Assembly (NCBI GenBank): GCA_016193385.1
Contig: JACPSF010000469.1
Span: forward strand, 1-21,197
Length of the DNA: 21,197 bases
Direction of reading: 5' to 3'
Source of the DNA: Deltaproteobacteria bacterium
Lineage (GTDB): Bacteria > Desulfobacterota_B > Binatia > UBA9968
Numbering within the stretch: the stretch's first letter is position 1; every line of letters begins with the position of its first letter. The notes below the pieces were generated by a model, which saw only the letters and a list, made by a program, of their open reading frames with translations, made no database searches and was not told the origin of the DNA. Positions 1 through 8,312 of the stretch are shown one piece after another. A program made the position numbers and the translations under genes.

Positions 1-297
1 CCCTGCGGGTTCTGCAATATCCACGAAGTTGACATTTTTTGTGACTAATGATTCGCAATGACGCGAACTCTCGTTTTCGAATCTCACATCCAAACCGCCA
101 TTTGTGCTCAACGACGTCCTAGTTGCCCTGCCCCGCTCCGAGAATCGGAGCGACGCTTCTAATAACAGCGACGAGTTCCGACCTACCCGCCGCCAGACGG
201 ACTTTTCTTTGCGCGTCCTTCGAATCTAACTGACCGAAAGCTCCCAGGTGGCGCTCACGACCTCCTACTTTCGCGAGCCCACTTGCAAAAAATTAGC
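1..297. other. Non-coding left edge
   Basis: No open reading frame with a plausible start, ribosome site and coding character was seen on either strand in this stretch. It precedes the promoter of the lipoprotein pair. Nothing resembling hisF or hisI, which would be the expected continuation of the his cluster, is recognisable here. Confidence 0.6.
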
Positions 298-326
298 TTG
301 ACAGTACTGATCGGCCAACGTATAAG
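298..326 (+). promoter_or_regulatory. Sigma-70 type promoter for the lipoprotein pair
   Basis: A perfect TTGACA -35 box at 298-303 is followed after exactly 17 bases by TATAAG at 321-326 (5 of 6 matches to the -10 consensus). Transcription would start near 333, leaving a leader of about 28 bases before the GTG at 361. Confidence 0.75.
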
Positions 327-360
327 GGGGTTGTTTTATAGATAGTCGATTTCCCTTCCT

Positions 361-1023
361 GTGAATACGCTTCGCCTTCTTTCTTTCACTTTCATTTTTG
401 CGGCTTGTGCTACGTTTAATCCCCCAGCGCGACTTAACGATCTGGTCAGAACCATTCGCCCGACTGTGAAAGCCGAACAAGAAGGATTAGAGATCGCCGT
501 TGAGGAATACGTAACGGCAGAGAAGTCACGACGAGCCTTTGATGCTGACCTCCTCGCCTACGGTGTCGCTCCTCTACTCATCTACGTCACCAACCAGAGC
601 TCCAGAAGCTACAGAATCGAAGACAAACAGATCACCGCGCGTTTAGGCGAACAGGCCTTGCCGTTTCTTTCCGGAATAGATGCAGCTAACCAGGCAGCAA
701 CTAGCGAATATGCAGGAAAAGCGCTTGGTTGGACAGCGGCAACAGGTCCATTCGCACTGGTTTTTTGGCCAGTTACGATCTCAGTGTCTGGAATCCATAC
801 GAAAGAAATCAATCGAAAAGTCGAAAGACATTTTGAAATGATCGCTTTTGGCAAGGCGATAGTAAAACCTGCCGAGGCGGCATCGGGTTTCGTATACTTC
901 AAACTCCCAGACGGATTGAACAGCTTGAACAATCTAACCGTCGAGGTAGCGGCCCATGAAATCGAAAGCGGGAGGCGTCTTCTGTTCAAGCTTCTTATAC
1001 CGAGAATGAATGTCCAAGAATAG
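361..1023 (+). CDS. Putative lipoprotein of unknown function
   Basis: The product is 220 residues. It begins with a short hydrophobic signal segment (residues 4-15) ending in FAAC, a weak lipobox that would make Cys16 the lipidated residue. This suggests a membrane-anchored lipoprotein outside the cytoplasmic membrane. The rest is soluble-looking, with a hydrophobic stretch around residues 120-147 (Gly, Ala and aromatic residues), and I recognise no catalytic motif. The start is GTG and no strong ribosome site precedes it, so the exact start is uncertain, but the consensus promoter at 298-326 fits. It ends 22 bases before the next lipoprotein gene and is probably co-transcribed with it. The function is unknown; a role in envelope maintenance is only a guess from the signal peptide. 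Confidence 0.65.
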   Translation: MNTLRLLSFTFIFAACATFNPPARLNDLVRTIRPTVKAEQEGLEIAVEEYVTAEKSRRAFDADLLAYGVAPLLIYVTNQSSRSYRIEDKQITARLGEQALPFLSGIDAANQAATSEYAGKALGWTAATGPFALVFWPVTISVSGIHTKEINRKVERHFEMIAFGKAIVKPAEAASGFVYFKLPDGLNSLNNLTVEVAAHEIESGRRLLFKLLIPRMNVQE

Positions 1024-1033
1024 ATATTTTGGA

Positions 1034-1041
1034 AAGGAGGT
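1034..1041 (+). promoter_or_regulatory. Ribosome binding site deciding the start at 1046
   Basis: AAAGGAGG followed by T lies 4-5 bases before ATG 1046. It fixes that ATG as the start, rather than an in-frame upstream codon at 1010 that would overlap the previous gene. Confidence 0.85.
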
Positions 1042-1045
1042 CGTT

Positions 1046-1546
1046 ATGGATTGCAAGACAAAGCGAAGCCTCATGGTAGCCTTAACGGGTCTTCTAGCGT
1101 TTATCCTGACGGGCTGCGGTGCGGGAAGAGCCATGGTTATGAAACCGCCCGACTCCAAAATAAGAGTGGCGTCGGTCGAAGCGGTTGAAGGTAACTCTCC
1201 GGTCAGTGTCTCCGCAGACGTGAAAAGGGCATTCGTAGACAAACTCAAGGAGTATCTTTATGCGGGTGAAACCTTTCGACCAGGATCAGATCTCAGAATC
1301 AGTTATCGTTTTATCCAGTATGATCCTGGAAACCAGTTCACCCGTTGGTTCTGGGGTGGTGTCGGCAACGCGGGAGAAGGGTCGCTGACAGTAGAAGCAA
1401 GATATCTGGACGCCGCCAACAAGGAACTCGCTACGATTCAGGCGGAAGGACGGATTGGTAGCGGCTTCTTTGGCGGAGACTTCTCTTTTGCGGTAGATAA
1501 GGCAGCAGAAAAAATAGCAGATTTCACTATAACCAACTTCAAATAG
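1046..1546 (+). CDS. DUF4410-like lipoprotein
   Basis: The product is 166 residues with a classical lipoprotein signal: basic N-terminus, hydrophobic core and lipobox LTGC near residues 20-23. The mature part has the pattern of DUF4410 (PF14366) proteins: a central segment rich in Gly and aromatic residues (RWFWGG), then a strand carrying Asp-Ala with the hallmark Gly-rich turn (GSGFFGG), then a C-terminal helix. The family has no assigned biochemical function, and members are predicted outer- or inner-membrane lipoproteins. The start is fixed by a near-perfect ribosome site. The gene follows the 361-1023 lipoprotein by 22 bases and shares its promoter. Assignment to DUF4410 is by eye and should be confirmed with an HMM search. 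Confidence 0.7.
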   Translation: MDCKTKRSLMVALTGLLAFILTGCGAGRAMVMKPPDSKIRVASVEAVEGNSPVSVSADVKRAFVDKLKEYLYAGETFRPGSDLRISYRFIQYDPGNQFTRWFWGGVGNAGEGSLTVEARYLDAANKELATIQAEGRIGSGFFGGDFSFAVDKAAEKIADFTITNFK

Positions 1547-1558
1547 GTCACAATAGAT

Positions 1559-1774
1559 CACGAGTTTGCGGAAGATATCCCCGTCCGTATAAAGCCCGCG
1601 TTTCTGCGCCTCTAGCACCGGGGTGGCCCGCAGGCGCCGGAACTCTCGTCTCGCGAAGTACTATCGCAGGGCCTCCCTCACCACATCGCTCCGGTTGAGG
1701 TTTTCCTCTCTCCTGAGCCTGTCCAATCGCCTCTTAACCTTGGTTAGCAGGCTGATGGTTTTAGTTTCTCCCAT
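1559..1774 (-). pseudogene. Ribbon-helix-helix (CopG-type) antitoxin remnant with in-frame stop
   Basis: Reading leftward from ATG 1774 gives 37 residues (starting MGETKTISL, with RLRREENLNRSDVVREALR at the end). This is the ribbon-helix-helix pattern of CopG/MetJ-type antitoxins: a short strand, then a helix, then SDVVREAL. A TAG at 1663-1661 interrupts it. The same frame continues with a typical tail of this family (FARREFRRLR, then GLYTDGDIFRKL) to about 1559. The stop therefore appears to split one ancestral protein of about 70 residues. The tail runs to just short of the convergent lipoprotein stop at 1546 and has no family-typical stop codon of its own. No toxin partner (PIN, RelE or MazF) is visible next to it. 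The N-terminal DNA-binding strand and helix could still be made as a 37-residue peptide. Confidence 0.6.
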
Positions 1775-1793
1775 CTGTAGGACTCCGCTTCAG

Positions 1794-2528
1794 TCAACCA
1801 TCTGGTCCTCCTCCAACTTCGATCGCCTCTCTCAAGGTAAATGCGCCGCTGTACAAGGCGCGGCCGACTATGACGGCCTCCACTCCGTTCTTCTCAATCT
1901 GCTTCAGCCGCCGGATATCGTCCAGCGAGGCAACCCCGCCAGAGGCGATGACAGGGATACTAACCGCACGGGCAATTTTGAGGGTATCTTCGATGTTGAC
2001 TCCCAGACCGGTACCGTCCCGGCTGATGTCCGTGTAGATGACGCGTGACGCGCCATCGTCTTCGCACCGCCTGGCCAGTTCCGCCGCATCCATTGAGGTA
2101 TCTTCCTTCCAGCCCTTGATGGCGATCCTGCCCCCACGAGCATCGATACCAACGACGATCTTGCCGGGGAATCGCTTACAAGCGGCGCGCAGGAAATCGG
2201 GATCTTCGTAGGCCGCAGTTCCTATGACGACACGTTCTACGCCCAAAACCAACGCCTCTTCGACAGCTCCCAGAGAACGCAAGCCACCGCCCAATTCTAC
2301 TGGAATACCAAATCCCAGGCAGATAGCTGTTACCTCCTGCCTGTGCACTGGTCGACCTTCTACCGCCCCATTCATGTCCACCACGTGCAGCAGCTCGGCA
2401 CCCTGCTCCACCCAATGCTTTGCCGCCTCAATGGGAAACTCGAAATAGACAGTCTCTTTGTCCATCTGTCCCTGATAGAGGCGGACACATTTGCCATCTT
2501 TGATGTCGACGGCCGGAATAATGACCAT
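1794..2528 (-). CDS. hisA: Phosphoribosylformimino-AICAR ribotide isomerase (HisA)
   Basis: HisA converts ProFAR to PRFAR in histidine biosynthesis by an Amadori rearrangement in the cytoplasm. The 244-residue product is full length for the family. It shows the (beta/alpha)8-barrel landmarks: the start MVIIPAVDIKDGKCVRL with the first catalytic Asp at residue 8, the GGGLRS phosphate-binding turn, the second catalytic Asp in YTDISRDGT, and SGGVAS in the second phosphate site. ATG 2528 lies one base after the hisH stop (2530), so the two are translationally coupled. A longer in-frame start at 2558 would intrude into hisH and is not needed. hisF, which normally follows hisA, is absent; the antitoxin remnant starts 19 bases downstream. 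Confidence 0.95.
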   Translation of the reverse strand: MVIIPAVDIKDGKCVRLYQGQMDKETVYFEFPIEAAKHWVEQGAELLHVVDMNGAVEGRPVHRQEVTAICLGFGIPVELGGGLRSLGAVEEALVLGVERVVIGTAAYEDPDFLRAACKRFPGKIVVGIDARGGRIAIKGWKEDTSMDAAELARRCEDDGASRVIYTDISRDGTGLGVNIEDTLKIARAVSIPVIASGGVASLDDIRRLKQIEKNGVEAVIVGRALYSGAFTLREAIEVGGGPDG

Positions 2529-2529
2529 T

Positions 2530-2973
2530 TCAACCGCTCGCCTCGACAAAGCGAGCAAAGTTTGCGACGATTCTCAGGCCGATCTCCTGGCTTTTCTCTG
2601 GATGAAACTGGCAGCCCATATGGGGGACTTTGAGCCCATTTCCCGGATGAAAGCCCACGACATTACCAGCAAAGAGATCCAGTCCCTTCTGAGGCCCGAA
2701 TTCTTCGCTCTCGGAAAAGAGAAGCTGAAAGCCGAGACAGATCCCGAGAAACGGCTTCTTTTGCTGCACCCCCTCCCGGATGACGTCCACCAGCCCGAAG
2801 CGGCGGAGATTTTCCATGCAGGCGCTGAAGGCGCCGACGCCGGGAAGAACGACGGCCCGGGCAGCGGCAATGCGTTGCGGATCGCAGAGGACTTCGGCAA
2901 CGCAACCCACGCGCTCGAAGGCCTTTTGGACGCTTCGCAGGTTTCCCATGCCGTAATCGATGATAGCGATCAT
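2530..2973 (-). CDS. hisH: Imidazole glycerol phosphate synthase glutaminase subunit, internally deleted
   Basis: HisH is the class-I glutamine amidotransferase subunit that feeds ammonia to HisF. This copy has 147 residues against about 200 for the family. The N-terminal part is intact (IDYGMGNLRSVQ, LPGVGAF, and the nucleophile elbow GICLG with Cys79). The C-terminal dyad is present as FHPEKS (His124, Glu126). Between PHMG (residue 120) and QFHPE (from 122), however, about 54 residues are missing in frame. The missing piece normally carries the WN segment, the YFVHSY strand and the strands leading into the His/Glu motif. All three triad residues survive, but a folded glutaminase is doubtful. 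The junction lies near 2611-2614. It could be a natural deletion or an assembly collapse. It sits between hisB and hisA, with hisA following at one base. Confidence 0.85.
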   Translation of the reverse strand: MIAIIDYGMGNLRSVQKAFERVGCVAEVLCDPQRIAAARAVVLPGVGAFSACMENLRRFGLVDVIREGVQQKKPFLGICLGFQLLFSESEEFGPQKGLDLFAGNVVGFHPGNGLKVPHMGCQFHPEKSQEIGLRIVANFARFVEASG

Positions 2974-2986
2974 GTCGCTTCGCCCC

Positions 2987-3033
2987 GGTCCATCTGGTTC
3001 ATCTGGTTATCCGGTCTATTTGGTCATTTGGTC
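2987..3033. repeat. Imperfect TGG-ending short repeats in hisB-hisH gap
   Basis: Consecutive units of 8-9 bases of the type CATCTGGTT / ATCCGGTCT / ATTTGGTC fill most of the left half of the hisB-hisH gap. They adjoin the exact-length heptamer array at 3040-3074, so the whole gap looks like simple-sequence expansion rather than regulatory DNA. Confidence 0.5.
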
Positions 3034-3039
3034 CACCGA

Positions 3040-3074
3040 TTGACCATTGACTGTTGACCGTTGACCATTAACTG
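3040..3074. repeat. Five tandem heptamers (TTGACCA type)
   Basis: The five 7-base units are TTGACCA, TTGACTG, TTGACCG, TTGACCA and TTAACTG, in perfect phase. They lie in the 119-base gap between hisB and hisH, the only sizeable gap in an otherwise tightly packed block. Each unit contains a TTGAC core, so it could superficially mimic -35 boxes. Confidence 0.8.
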
Positions 3075-3092
3075 CTTGCTATTCGCCATTCA

Positions 3093-3680
3093 CTATAGGC
3101 TTCCCTTCGTGGACAACACCCCCTGAATGCGAGGGTCCACGCGCGTGGCTCGTTCCATCGCTCGCGCCAAAGACTTGAAGCTCGCCTCGATGATATGATG
3201 CGGGTTCTCCCCCTGAAGCGCGTTGATGTGAAGGTTCATGCCCACCTCATTGGCAAAGGCGCGGAAGAACTCGGCCGGCAGATCGGTATCGAAGTCGCCA
3301 ACCCGGCCAGGCCGAATCTTGACTCGGTACGAAAGATAGGGACGCCCGCTTAAATCGACGACCGCTTGCACCAGTGTTTCATCCAAGGGCACGCTGGCCT
3401 CGCCGAAACGGCAGATCCCGTGCTTATTCCCCAGCCCTTGCTTGAACGCCTGGCCCAGGGCGAGCCCGATGTCTTCCACGGTATGGTGGTAGTCCACCTC
3501 GATGTCCCCTTTGGCCTCGATCGTGAGGTCAAAGAGCCCGTGGCGAGCGAAGATCTCAAGCATATGATTGAGAAAAGGGATACCTGTTTGGATCGTGGAA
3601 ATTCCCGTCCCGTCCAGGTCCAACTCGACGGCGATTTGAGTCTCTCTCGTCTTGCGCTCTACCCTAGCCCTTCTGCTCAC
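3093..3680 (-). CDS. hisB: Imidazoleglycerol-phosphate dehydratase (HisB)
   Basis: HisB dehydrates imidazoleglycerol phosphate to imidazole acetol phosphate with two Mn ions in the cytoplasm. The 195-residue product is the normal monofunctional length, without a HisN phosphatase domain. Family motifs are intact: [18 protein letters not shown], the metal-binding [16 protein letters not shown], the second metal motif [11 protein letters not shown], and the C-terminal STKG. GTG 3680 was chosen as start because GGGGGAT lies about five bases upstream and the protein then begins at the usual point. It overlaps hisD by 17 bases, so translation is coupled to hisD. A longer ATG-initiated frame from 3740 would add 20 residues that are not family-like. 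Confidence 0.93.
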   Translation of the reverse strand: MSRRARVERKTRETQIAVELDLDGTGISTIQTGIPFLNHMLEIFARHGLFDLTIEAKGDIEVDYHHTVEDIGLALGQAFKQGLGNKHGICRFGEASVPLDETLVQAVVDLSGRPYLSYRVKIRPGRVGDFDTDLPAEFFRAFANEVGMNLHINALQGENPHHIIEASFKSLARAMERATRVDPRIQGVLSTKGSL

Positions 3681-4977
3681 CGTATCCCCCTTTTTTGAAC
3701 CGCACTTCCACGGCGCGTGCATGGTCATAGAGCCCCTCAAGCCGCGCCAAACGAATGATCTCAGGCGCCAGCCTCTTGAGCGCCGATCGCTGCGCCCGAA
3801 TCAGCGTCGTCCGCTTGAGAAAGTCATAGGTGCCCAGCGGCGAAAAAAACCGAGCGCTCCCCCCTGTGGGTAGGACATGGTTCGGGCCTGCCAGGTAGTC
3901 CCCCAAGGGCGGCGTAGAGTAAGGCCCAAGGAAGATCGCCCCGGCATGACGAATGAGGCGGGCCAACTTTTCCGGCCGACGCGCCAACACTTCGACGTGT
4001 TCCGGCGCGACCGCATTGGTTATCTCGACGGCGTCCTTCCAACGCCGGGATACGATGATCACGCCGTAGCGCCGCAAAGCCTTGACGGTAATCGCACGGC
4101 GCCGGGTTTCGCGCAGCCGCCGTTCGAGCGCCGCCTGAATTTTGCGGGCCAGGGTCACAGACGAAGTCACACACAGGGCGGCCGCAAGCTCGTCGTGCTC
4201 GGCCTGCGAAAGCATGTCCGCGGCCACGTGCTCCGGATGCGCCGTGGTGTCGGTTAAGAGCAAGATCTCGCTTGGCCCGGCTATAGAGTCGATGTCCACC
4301 TCGCCAAACACGAGCCGCTTGGCGGTCGCCACGTAGATATTGCCCGGGCCAACGATCTTGTCCACTTTCGGGATCGTTTCCGTACCGAAGGCAAGCGCAG
4401 ATATTGCCTGGGCGCCGCCGACGCGAAAAACGCGGTCTACGCCAGCGATGCGCGCTGCGGCCAAAATAATGTTTCCGTCGCGTCCGAGGGGCGACGTCAT
4501 GACGATCTCCCTGACACCGGCGACCTTTGCCGGCACCGCGTTCATCAAGACCGTGGAAGGGTATGCGGCCTTCCCGCCCGGAACATAGATACCCACCCGA
4601 TCCAGAGGGCCGATCTTTTGCCCGAGGAAGAGACCCAGCGGATCATGATAACCCCAGCTGCGGTCGAGCTGGCGGCGGTGAAAAGCGGCAATCCTTTTCG
4701 CCGCCAGGCGCAGCGCGCGCAGGTCGCGCCGTGGAACCGCGCGCACTGCCTGGTCGATTTCACGGCGCGAGACTTCAATTGCCGCGGTGCCGAAGTGAAT
4801 GCCGTCGAAGCGGCGCGCATAGCGGAGAAGAGCCCGATCCCCCTCGTTTCTCACCCGGCGAACAATCTCCTCAACCTGCTTGGCGACTTTTCCTTCACGA
4901 CTCCCCCGCCGCTCGAGGATCTTGCGCAGCACGGCCTTAAACCGGGGATCAGTGGTTTTGATGATGGGTACCGGCAT
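3664..4977 (-). CDS. hisD: Histidinol dehydrogenase (HisD)
   Basis: HisD performs the last two steps of histidine synthesis, oxidising L-histidinol to L-histidine with two NAD+ and an active-site zinc. The 437-residue product matches the family length. Visible motifs are [17 protein letters not shown], the GGAQAI segment, [20 protein letters not shown], the zinc ligands in SQAEHDE, PEHVE, and the C-terminal [14 protein letters not shown] 4977 was chosen over an upstream in-frame codon at 5136 because the extra 53 residues would lie inside murA and are not HisD-like, and because GAGG precedes this ATG. It follows murA by 13 bases; the hisG gene that commonly sits here is missing. Confidence 0.94.
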   Translation of the reverse strand: MPVPIIKTTDPRFKAVLRKILERRGSREGKVAKQVEEIVRRVRNEGDRALLRYARRFDGIHFGTAAIEVSRREIDQAVRAVPRRDLRALRLAAKRIAAFHRRQLDRSWGYHDPLGLFLGQKIGPLDRVGIYVPGGKAAYPSTVLMNAVPAKVAGVREIVMTSPLGRDGNIILAAARIAGVDRVFRVGGAQAISALAFGTETIPKVDKIVGPGNIYVATAKRLVFGEVDIDSIAGPSEILLLTDTTAHPEHVAADMLSQAEHDELAAALCVTSSVTLARKIQAALERRLRETRRRAITVKALRRYGVIIVSRRWKDAVEITNAVAPEHVEVLARRPEKLARLIRHAGAIFLGPYSTPPLGDYLAGPNHVLPTGGSARFFSPLGTYDFLKRTTLIRAQRSALKRLAPEIIRLARLEGLYDHARAVEVRFKKGGYGEQKG

Positions 4978-4990
4978 CCTCGGATCCCTG

Positions 4991-6154
4991 CTACGCCTTA
5001 ACTCTTTCGATATGCGCTCCCAGACCGGAAAGCTTCCGCTCCAGGTGGGCGTATCCCCGGTCCAGATGGTAAACGCGGGCAATCTCCGTTTGGCCGGCCG
5101 CGACCAAACCGGCAAGAACCAGCGATACGCTGGCACGCAGGTCGGTGGCCATCACCGGAGCGCCGGAAAGAGAATCAACTCCGGTGACGATCGCCCGATT
5201 CCCTTCAAGACGAATATTGGCGCCCATCCGGTTCAGTTCCTGCGCATGCATGAATCGGTTCTCGAAGATATTCTCGGTGATGACGCCCACGCCATTGGAC
5301 ACTCTATCTCGATCTGTGGAAAGCATCACGCCGGTTTCCTTGAGCTTGAGCAAAAAGGCATCCAGATGATCCGGCCGAGCGCCCTGGACCTCGACTTCTC
5401 CGCCGGTCAACGCCGCGGCAACGATGTAGGTTCCCGCCTCGATCCGGTCCGGGATGATCCGGTGGGTAACTCCATGGAGCTCCTTGACTCCTTCCACGGT
5501 CACCACGTCCGTGCCCGCCCCTTCGACCCGCGCGCCCATTTTGTTCAACACGGTTGCCAAATCTTCCACTTCCGGCTCGCGGGCCGCGCCTTCCATGATA
5601 GTCACCCCCTCAGCCAGGGCGGCCGCCATCATGAGATTCTCCGTGGCTCCGACGGAAGGAAAATCCAAATATATCTTCGCGCCGCGCAGTCTTTTCGCTT
5701 TGGCGACCACGTAGCCGTGGAGGAGCTCGATCTCCGCTCCCATTTCGGCCAGTCCCTTCAGATGGAGATTGACCGGCCGAGCCCCGATCGCACAGCCCCC
5801 CGGCGTGGACACGCGCGCTTGCCCGAATCGGCTCAGCAGCGGCCCTAGCACCAAAAACGAGGCCCGCATAGTTTTTACCAGATCATAAGGGGCTTCGAGA
5901 TGGATTACCTGATCCGCCTGAAGGGCAACTTCGCCCGACGCGTCCCGAAGATCTCCCCGCTCGACTCTCACCCCCAGGCCGTCGAGGAGCTGCAAGACGG
6001 TGTAGATATCCACGAGGTCAGGGACCCCATGGCAAACGCAGCGCTCCGCGGTGAGAAGCGAGGAGACGAGAATCGGCAGCGCGGCATTTTTTGCGCCGCT
6101 GACGGCGACCTCACCGCGTAGTCGCCGGCCCCCACGAACCAAGATCTTATCCAC
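4991..6154 (-). CDS. murA: UDP-N-acetylglucosamine 1-carboxyvinyltransferase with missing catalytic loop
   Basis: MurA transfers enolpyruvate to UDP-GlcNAc, the first committed step of peptidoglycan synthesis. The product is 387 residues, against about 417-420 normally. Most of it is excellent: [11 protein letters not shown] with the conserved Lys/Asn, the fosfomycin-target loop [11 protein letters not shown] (Cys121), [26 protein letters not shown] and DRGYAHLE. Between residues about 285 and 289 (5288-5302) roughly 35 residues are absent in frame. That piece normally includes the PYPGFPTDMQAQ-type motif, whose Asp (Asp305 of E. coli MurA) is the proposed general base. The text runs straight into [13 protein letters not shown]. 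Such a protein should be inactive unless this is an assembly artefact or another MurA exists. Start GTG 6154 overlaps prmC by 8 bases. Confidence 0.92.
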   Translation of the reverse strand: MDKILVRGGRRLRGEVAVSGAKNAALPILVSSLLTAERCVCHGVPDLVDIYTVLQLLDGLGVRVERGDLRDASGEVALQADQVIHLEAPYDLVKTMRASFLVLGPLLSRFGQARVSTPGGCAIGARPVNLHLKGLAEMGAEIELLHGYVVAKAKRLRGAKIYLDFPSVGATENLMMAAALAEGVTIMEGAAREPEVEDLATVLNKMGARVEGAGTDVVTVEGVKELHGVTHRIIPDRIEAGTYIVAAALTGGEVEVQGARPDHLDAFLLKLKETGVMLSTDRDRVSNGVGVITENIFENRFMHAQELNRMGANIRLEGNRAIVTGVDSLSGAPVMATDLRASVSLVLAGLVAAGQTEIARVYHLDRGYAHLERKLSGLGAHIERVKA

Positions 6155-7115
6155 GCTGAGTTTTCGCTTCGCTAGGAATTAAATTCCGCCTTCCATACAT
6201 CGCATCAAACGGCGCCTTTTGAGCAACCACGACCCGTTCCCTGCCGCAATAGTCGCGATGAATCGCCGGCGCGCGAAATCGGCCGGTCGCTTCAACTAAG
6301 GGCGAAACCTGAGCGCCTGACTCGGCGCCGATCTCGAGAACAAGAAATCCTGGTTCGGTGAGATACCGATGCGCTTCGCCCAGGATTCGGCGATAACAAT
6401 CCAGGCCATCCGCACCCCCATCGAGTGCCAGCCGCGGCTCCCAGTGATGAATTTCCCGGGCAAGCCGTTCAATCTCCGCGCTGGGCACGTATGGGGGATT
6501 GGAAACCACGAGACCAAAAAACCCAAAACCCCGTTTGCCAAGCGGCGCAAAGAGATCTCCCTGGAGAAAATGAATTTGCTTCTCCACCTTGTGGCGGCGG
6601 GCGTTGATGCGCGCCACTTCGAGCGCCGATCCGGATAGATCAGTGGCCCAGATCTCCGCGTCTGTGCGTTCGGTGGCCAAGCTCACAGAAATGGCACCGC
6701 TCCCCGTCCCGATCTCCAGAATACGAGCCGGCGAGCCCTTTTTTGCCAGGATGCCAAGCGTAACCTCGACAAGCAGTTCGGTCTCCGGCCGCGGCACGAG
6801 AACCTGAGGGGTCACGTCAAAATCGAGCGACCAAAACTCCCGATGCCCCGTGATGTAGGAAATGGGCTCCCTTTGCGCCCGGCGCCTGAGCAGCGAATGA
6901 AACTGCTTCATCGCCCCCGCCCCGAGAATGGATTCAAAGGCGACGTAAAGCTTTTCCCGTCCGCAGCCCAGAACCCGACACAGGAGCACCTCCACGTCGA
7001 GACGGGCTCCCGGCACGCCCAACCCAGCGAGAAACTCTGCCCCTTCGCGCAGCGCCGTACGCACAGTCACGGGCCTTTGGTCTGGCCTGTCGACTATTTG
7101 AACCTCCGCCGTCAT
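6147..7115 (-). CDS. prmC: Release factor glutamine methyltransferase (PrmC/HemK)
   Basis: PrmC methylates the glutamine of the GGQ motif in peptide release factors, using S-adenosylmethionine. At 322 residues it is slightly longer than typical because the C-terminal tail (after about residue 298) is extended into the murA start. It has an N-terminal helical release-factor-binding domain (about 1-90), then the Rossmann methyltransferase: PRPETE, the SAM loop [16 protein letters not shown], and the NPPY catalytic motif (VSNPPYVPS), followed by the [13 protein letters not shown] segment. ATG 7115 starts three bases after the prfA stop, so enzyme and substrate are co-expressed. The stop TAA overlaps the murA GTG start. 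Confidence 0.95.
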   Translation of the reverse strand: MTAEVQIVDRPDQRPVTVRTALREGAEFLAGLGVPGARLDVEVLLCRVLGCGREKLYVAFESILGAGAMKQFHSLLRRRAQREPISYITGHREFWSLDFDVTPQVLVPRPETELLVEVTLGILAKKGSPARILEIGTGSGAISVSLATERTDAEIWATDLSGSALEVARINARRHKVEKQIHFLQGDLFAPLGKRGFGFFGLVVSNPPYVPSAEIERLAREIHHWEPRLALDGGADGLDCYRRILGEAHRYLTEPGFLVLEIGAESGAQVSPLVEATGRFRAPAIHRDYCGRERVVVAQKAPFDAMYGRRNLIPSEAKTQRG

Positions 7116-7118
7116 CTT

Positions 7119-8183
7119 TCAGGCAGTCGCTTGTAAGGCCTCTGCTTGATGGTGCGTGACCAGGGCTTCGACCACCTCATCCAACTCGCCTTCCATGATC
7201 CGGTCCAACTTGTAGAGCGTCAAATTGATCCGGTGATCCGTTACCCTGCCCTGCGGAAAGTTGTAGGTCCGAATTCGCTCGCTCCGATCCCCGCTCCCCA
7301 CCATGAGCTTGCGAGTTGCGGCGATCTCGGAGCGCTGCTCTTGCTGCTTCTTTTCCAGGAGCCGGGCCCTCAGAATCTTCAGCGCCTTGGCCTTGTTCTT
7401 ATGCTGAGACTTCTCGTCTTGGCAGGTAACGACAAGGGCCGTGGGAAGATGCGTTACCCTGACAGCCGAGTCTGTGGTGTTGACGCTCTGTCCGCCCGGT
7501 CCGGAGGAGCGAAAGACATCGATCCGCAAATCCTTAGGATCGACCTCCACCTCAACTTCATCAGCCTCAGCGAGAACGGCAACGGTCACCGCCGACGTAT
7601 GGATGCGGCCGGAAGCCTCGGTGACAGGGACCCGCTGAACCCGGTGAACCCCTCCCTCGAACTTCAAGCAGCTGTATGCCCCCCGCCCTTCGATCAGCCC
7701 GATAATTTCTTTAAAACCCCCTAGCCCCGTGGGGTTAGAGCTCATGACCTCGACTCGCCAACCCCGAGACTCGGCATAGCGGGAATACATGCGGAACAAC
7801 TGGGCGGCAAAAAGCGCTGCCTCTTCTCCTCCCGTCCCGGCCCTGATTTCCAAGATGACGTTCTTAGTGTCATTGGGGTCTTTCGGAAGGATTAGAATCT
7901 TAAGCCGCTCCTCCAGGCTCTCCTTCTTCTCCCGGAGAGCCGCGAGCTCCTCCTTGGCCAGCTCGCGGATCGCTTCATCCTTCTCTTTCAAGAGCTCGCG
8001 GTTGTCCAGGATCTCCTGCTCGGTCTTTTTCCACTCACGGTAGCAGCCAACGATCTCCTCCAACTCGGCCCGCTCCTTGGCCACGCGGGAATATTCTTTC
8101 TGCTGGCCGAGCAGTTGGGGATCGCTCAGGAGATGCTCCAGCTGTTCGTATCGCTTTTCGACTTCTGCTAACTTCTCAAGCAT
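7119..8183 (-). CDS. prfA: Peptide chain release factor 1 (RF1)
   Basis: RF1 recognises UAA and UAG stop codons and triggers peptide release on the ribosome. The 354-residue product is full length. It has an N-terminal coiled-coil domain (about 1-95), the [16 protein letters not shown] segment, and the codon-recognition tripeptide region in [16 protein letters not shown] (PVT in place of the commoner PAT). The peptidyl-hydrolysis motif is [10 protein letters not shown], followed by [14 protein letters not shown] and [15 protein letters not shown] is the methylation target of the adjacent PrmC. ATG 8183 has only a weak ribosome site. A strong terminator separates it from rpmE, so prfA probably has its own promoter or depends on read-through. 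Confidence 0.96.
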   Translation of the reverse strand: MLEKLAEVEKRYEQLEHLLSDPQLLGQQKEYSRVAKERAELEEIVGCYREWKKTEQEILDNRELLKEKDEAIRELAKEELAALREKKESLEERLKILILPKDPNDTKNVILEIRAGTGGEEAALFAAQLFRMYSRYAESRGWRVEVMSSNPTGLGGFKEIIGLIEGRGAYSCLKFEGGVHRVQRVPVTEASGRIHTSAVTVAVLAEADEVEVEVDPKDLRIDVFRSSGPGGQSVNTTDSAVRVTHLPTALVVTCQDEKSQHKNKAKALKILRARLLEKKQQEQRSEIAATRKLMVGSGDRSERIRTYNFPQGRVTDHRINLTLYKLDRIMEGELDEVVEALVTHHQAEALQATA

Positions 8184-8212
8184 AGGCGACCATGTTTCTC
8201 ACCATAGATTAC

Positions 8213-8254
8213 AATAAAAAAGGGCAAAGGGATCCGTCCTGCCCTTTGCCCTTT
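8213..8254 (-). terminator. Rho-independent terminator downstream of rpmE
   Basis: GGGCAAAGGG at 8222-8231 pairs with CCCTTTGCCC at 8242-8251, extended by AAA/TTT to 13 pairs, with a 10-base loop. Read on the minus strand the stem runs straight into TTTTTTATT. It lies between rpmE and prfA and should insulate the two. Confidence 0.9.
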
Positions 8255-8312
8255 CTTCACCGGAGACCTCCCTAATCGGTCACATGCCGCCCTCAATCCC
8301 TCTGCGCTGGAC

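Noticed and set aside
2491..3057. Plus-strand open frame across hisH and the hisB-hisH gap
   Set aside because: It is antisense to hisH with shadow composition and a tail made of the heptamer repeats.
3040..3074. Heptamer array considered as a CRISPR-like array or promoter cluster
   Set aside because: Units are seven bases with no spacers, and no -10 boxes follow at the right distance on either strand.
4880..5848. A 322-codon open frame on the plus strand opposite murA
   Set aside because: It lies entirely antisense to well-conserved murA and the hisD start, has no ribosome site and shows no family features; high G+C coding DNA often leaves the opposite strand open.
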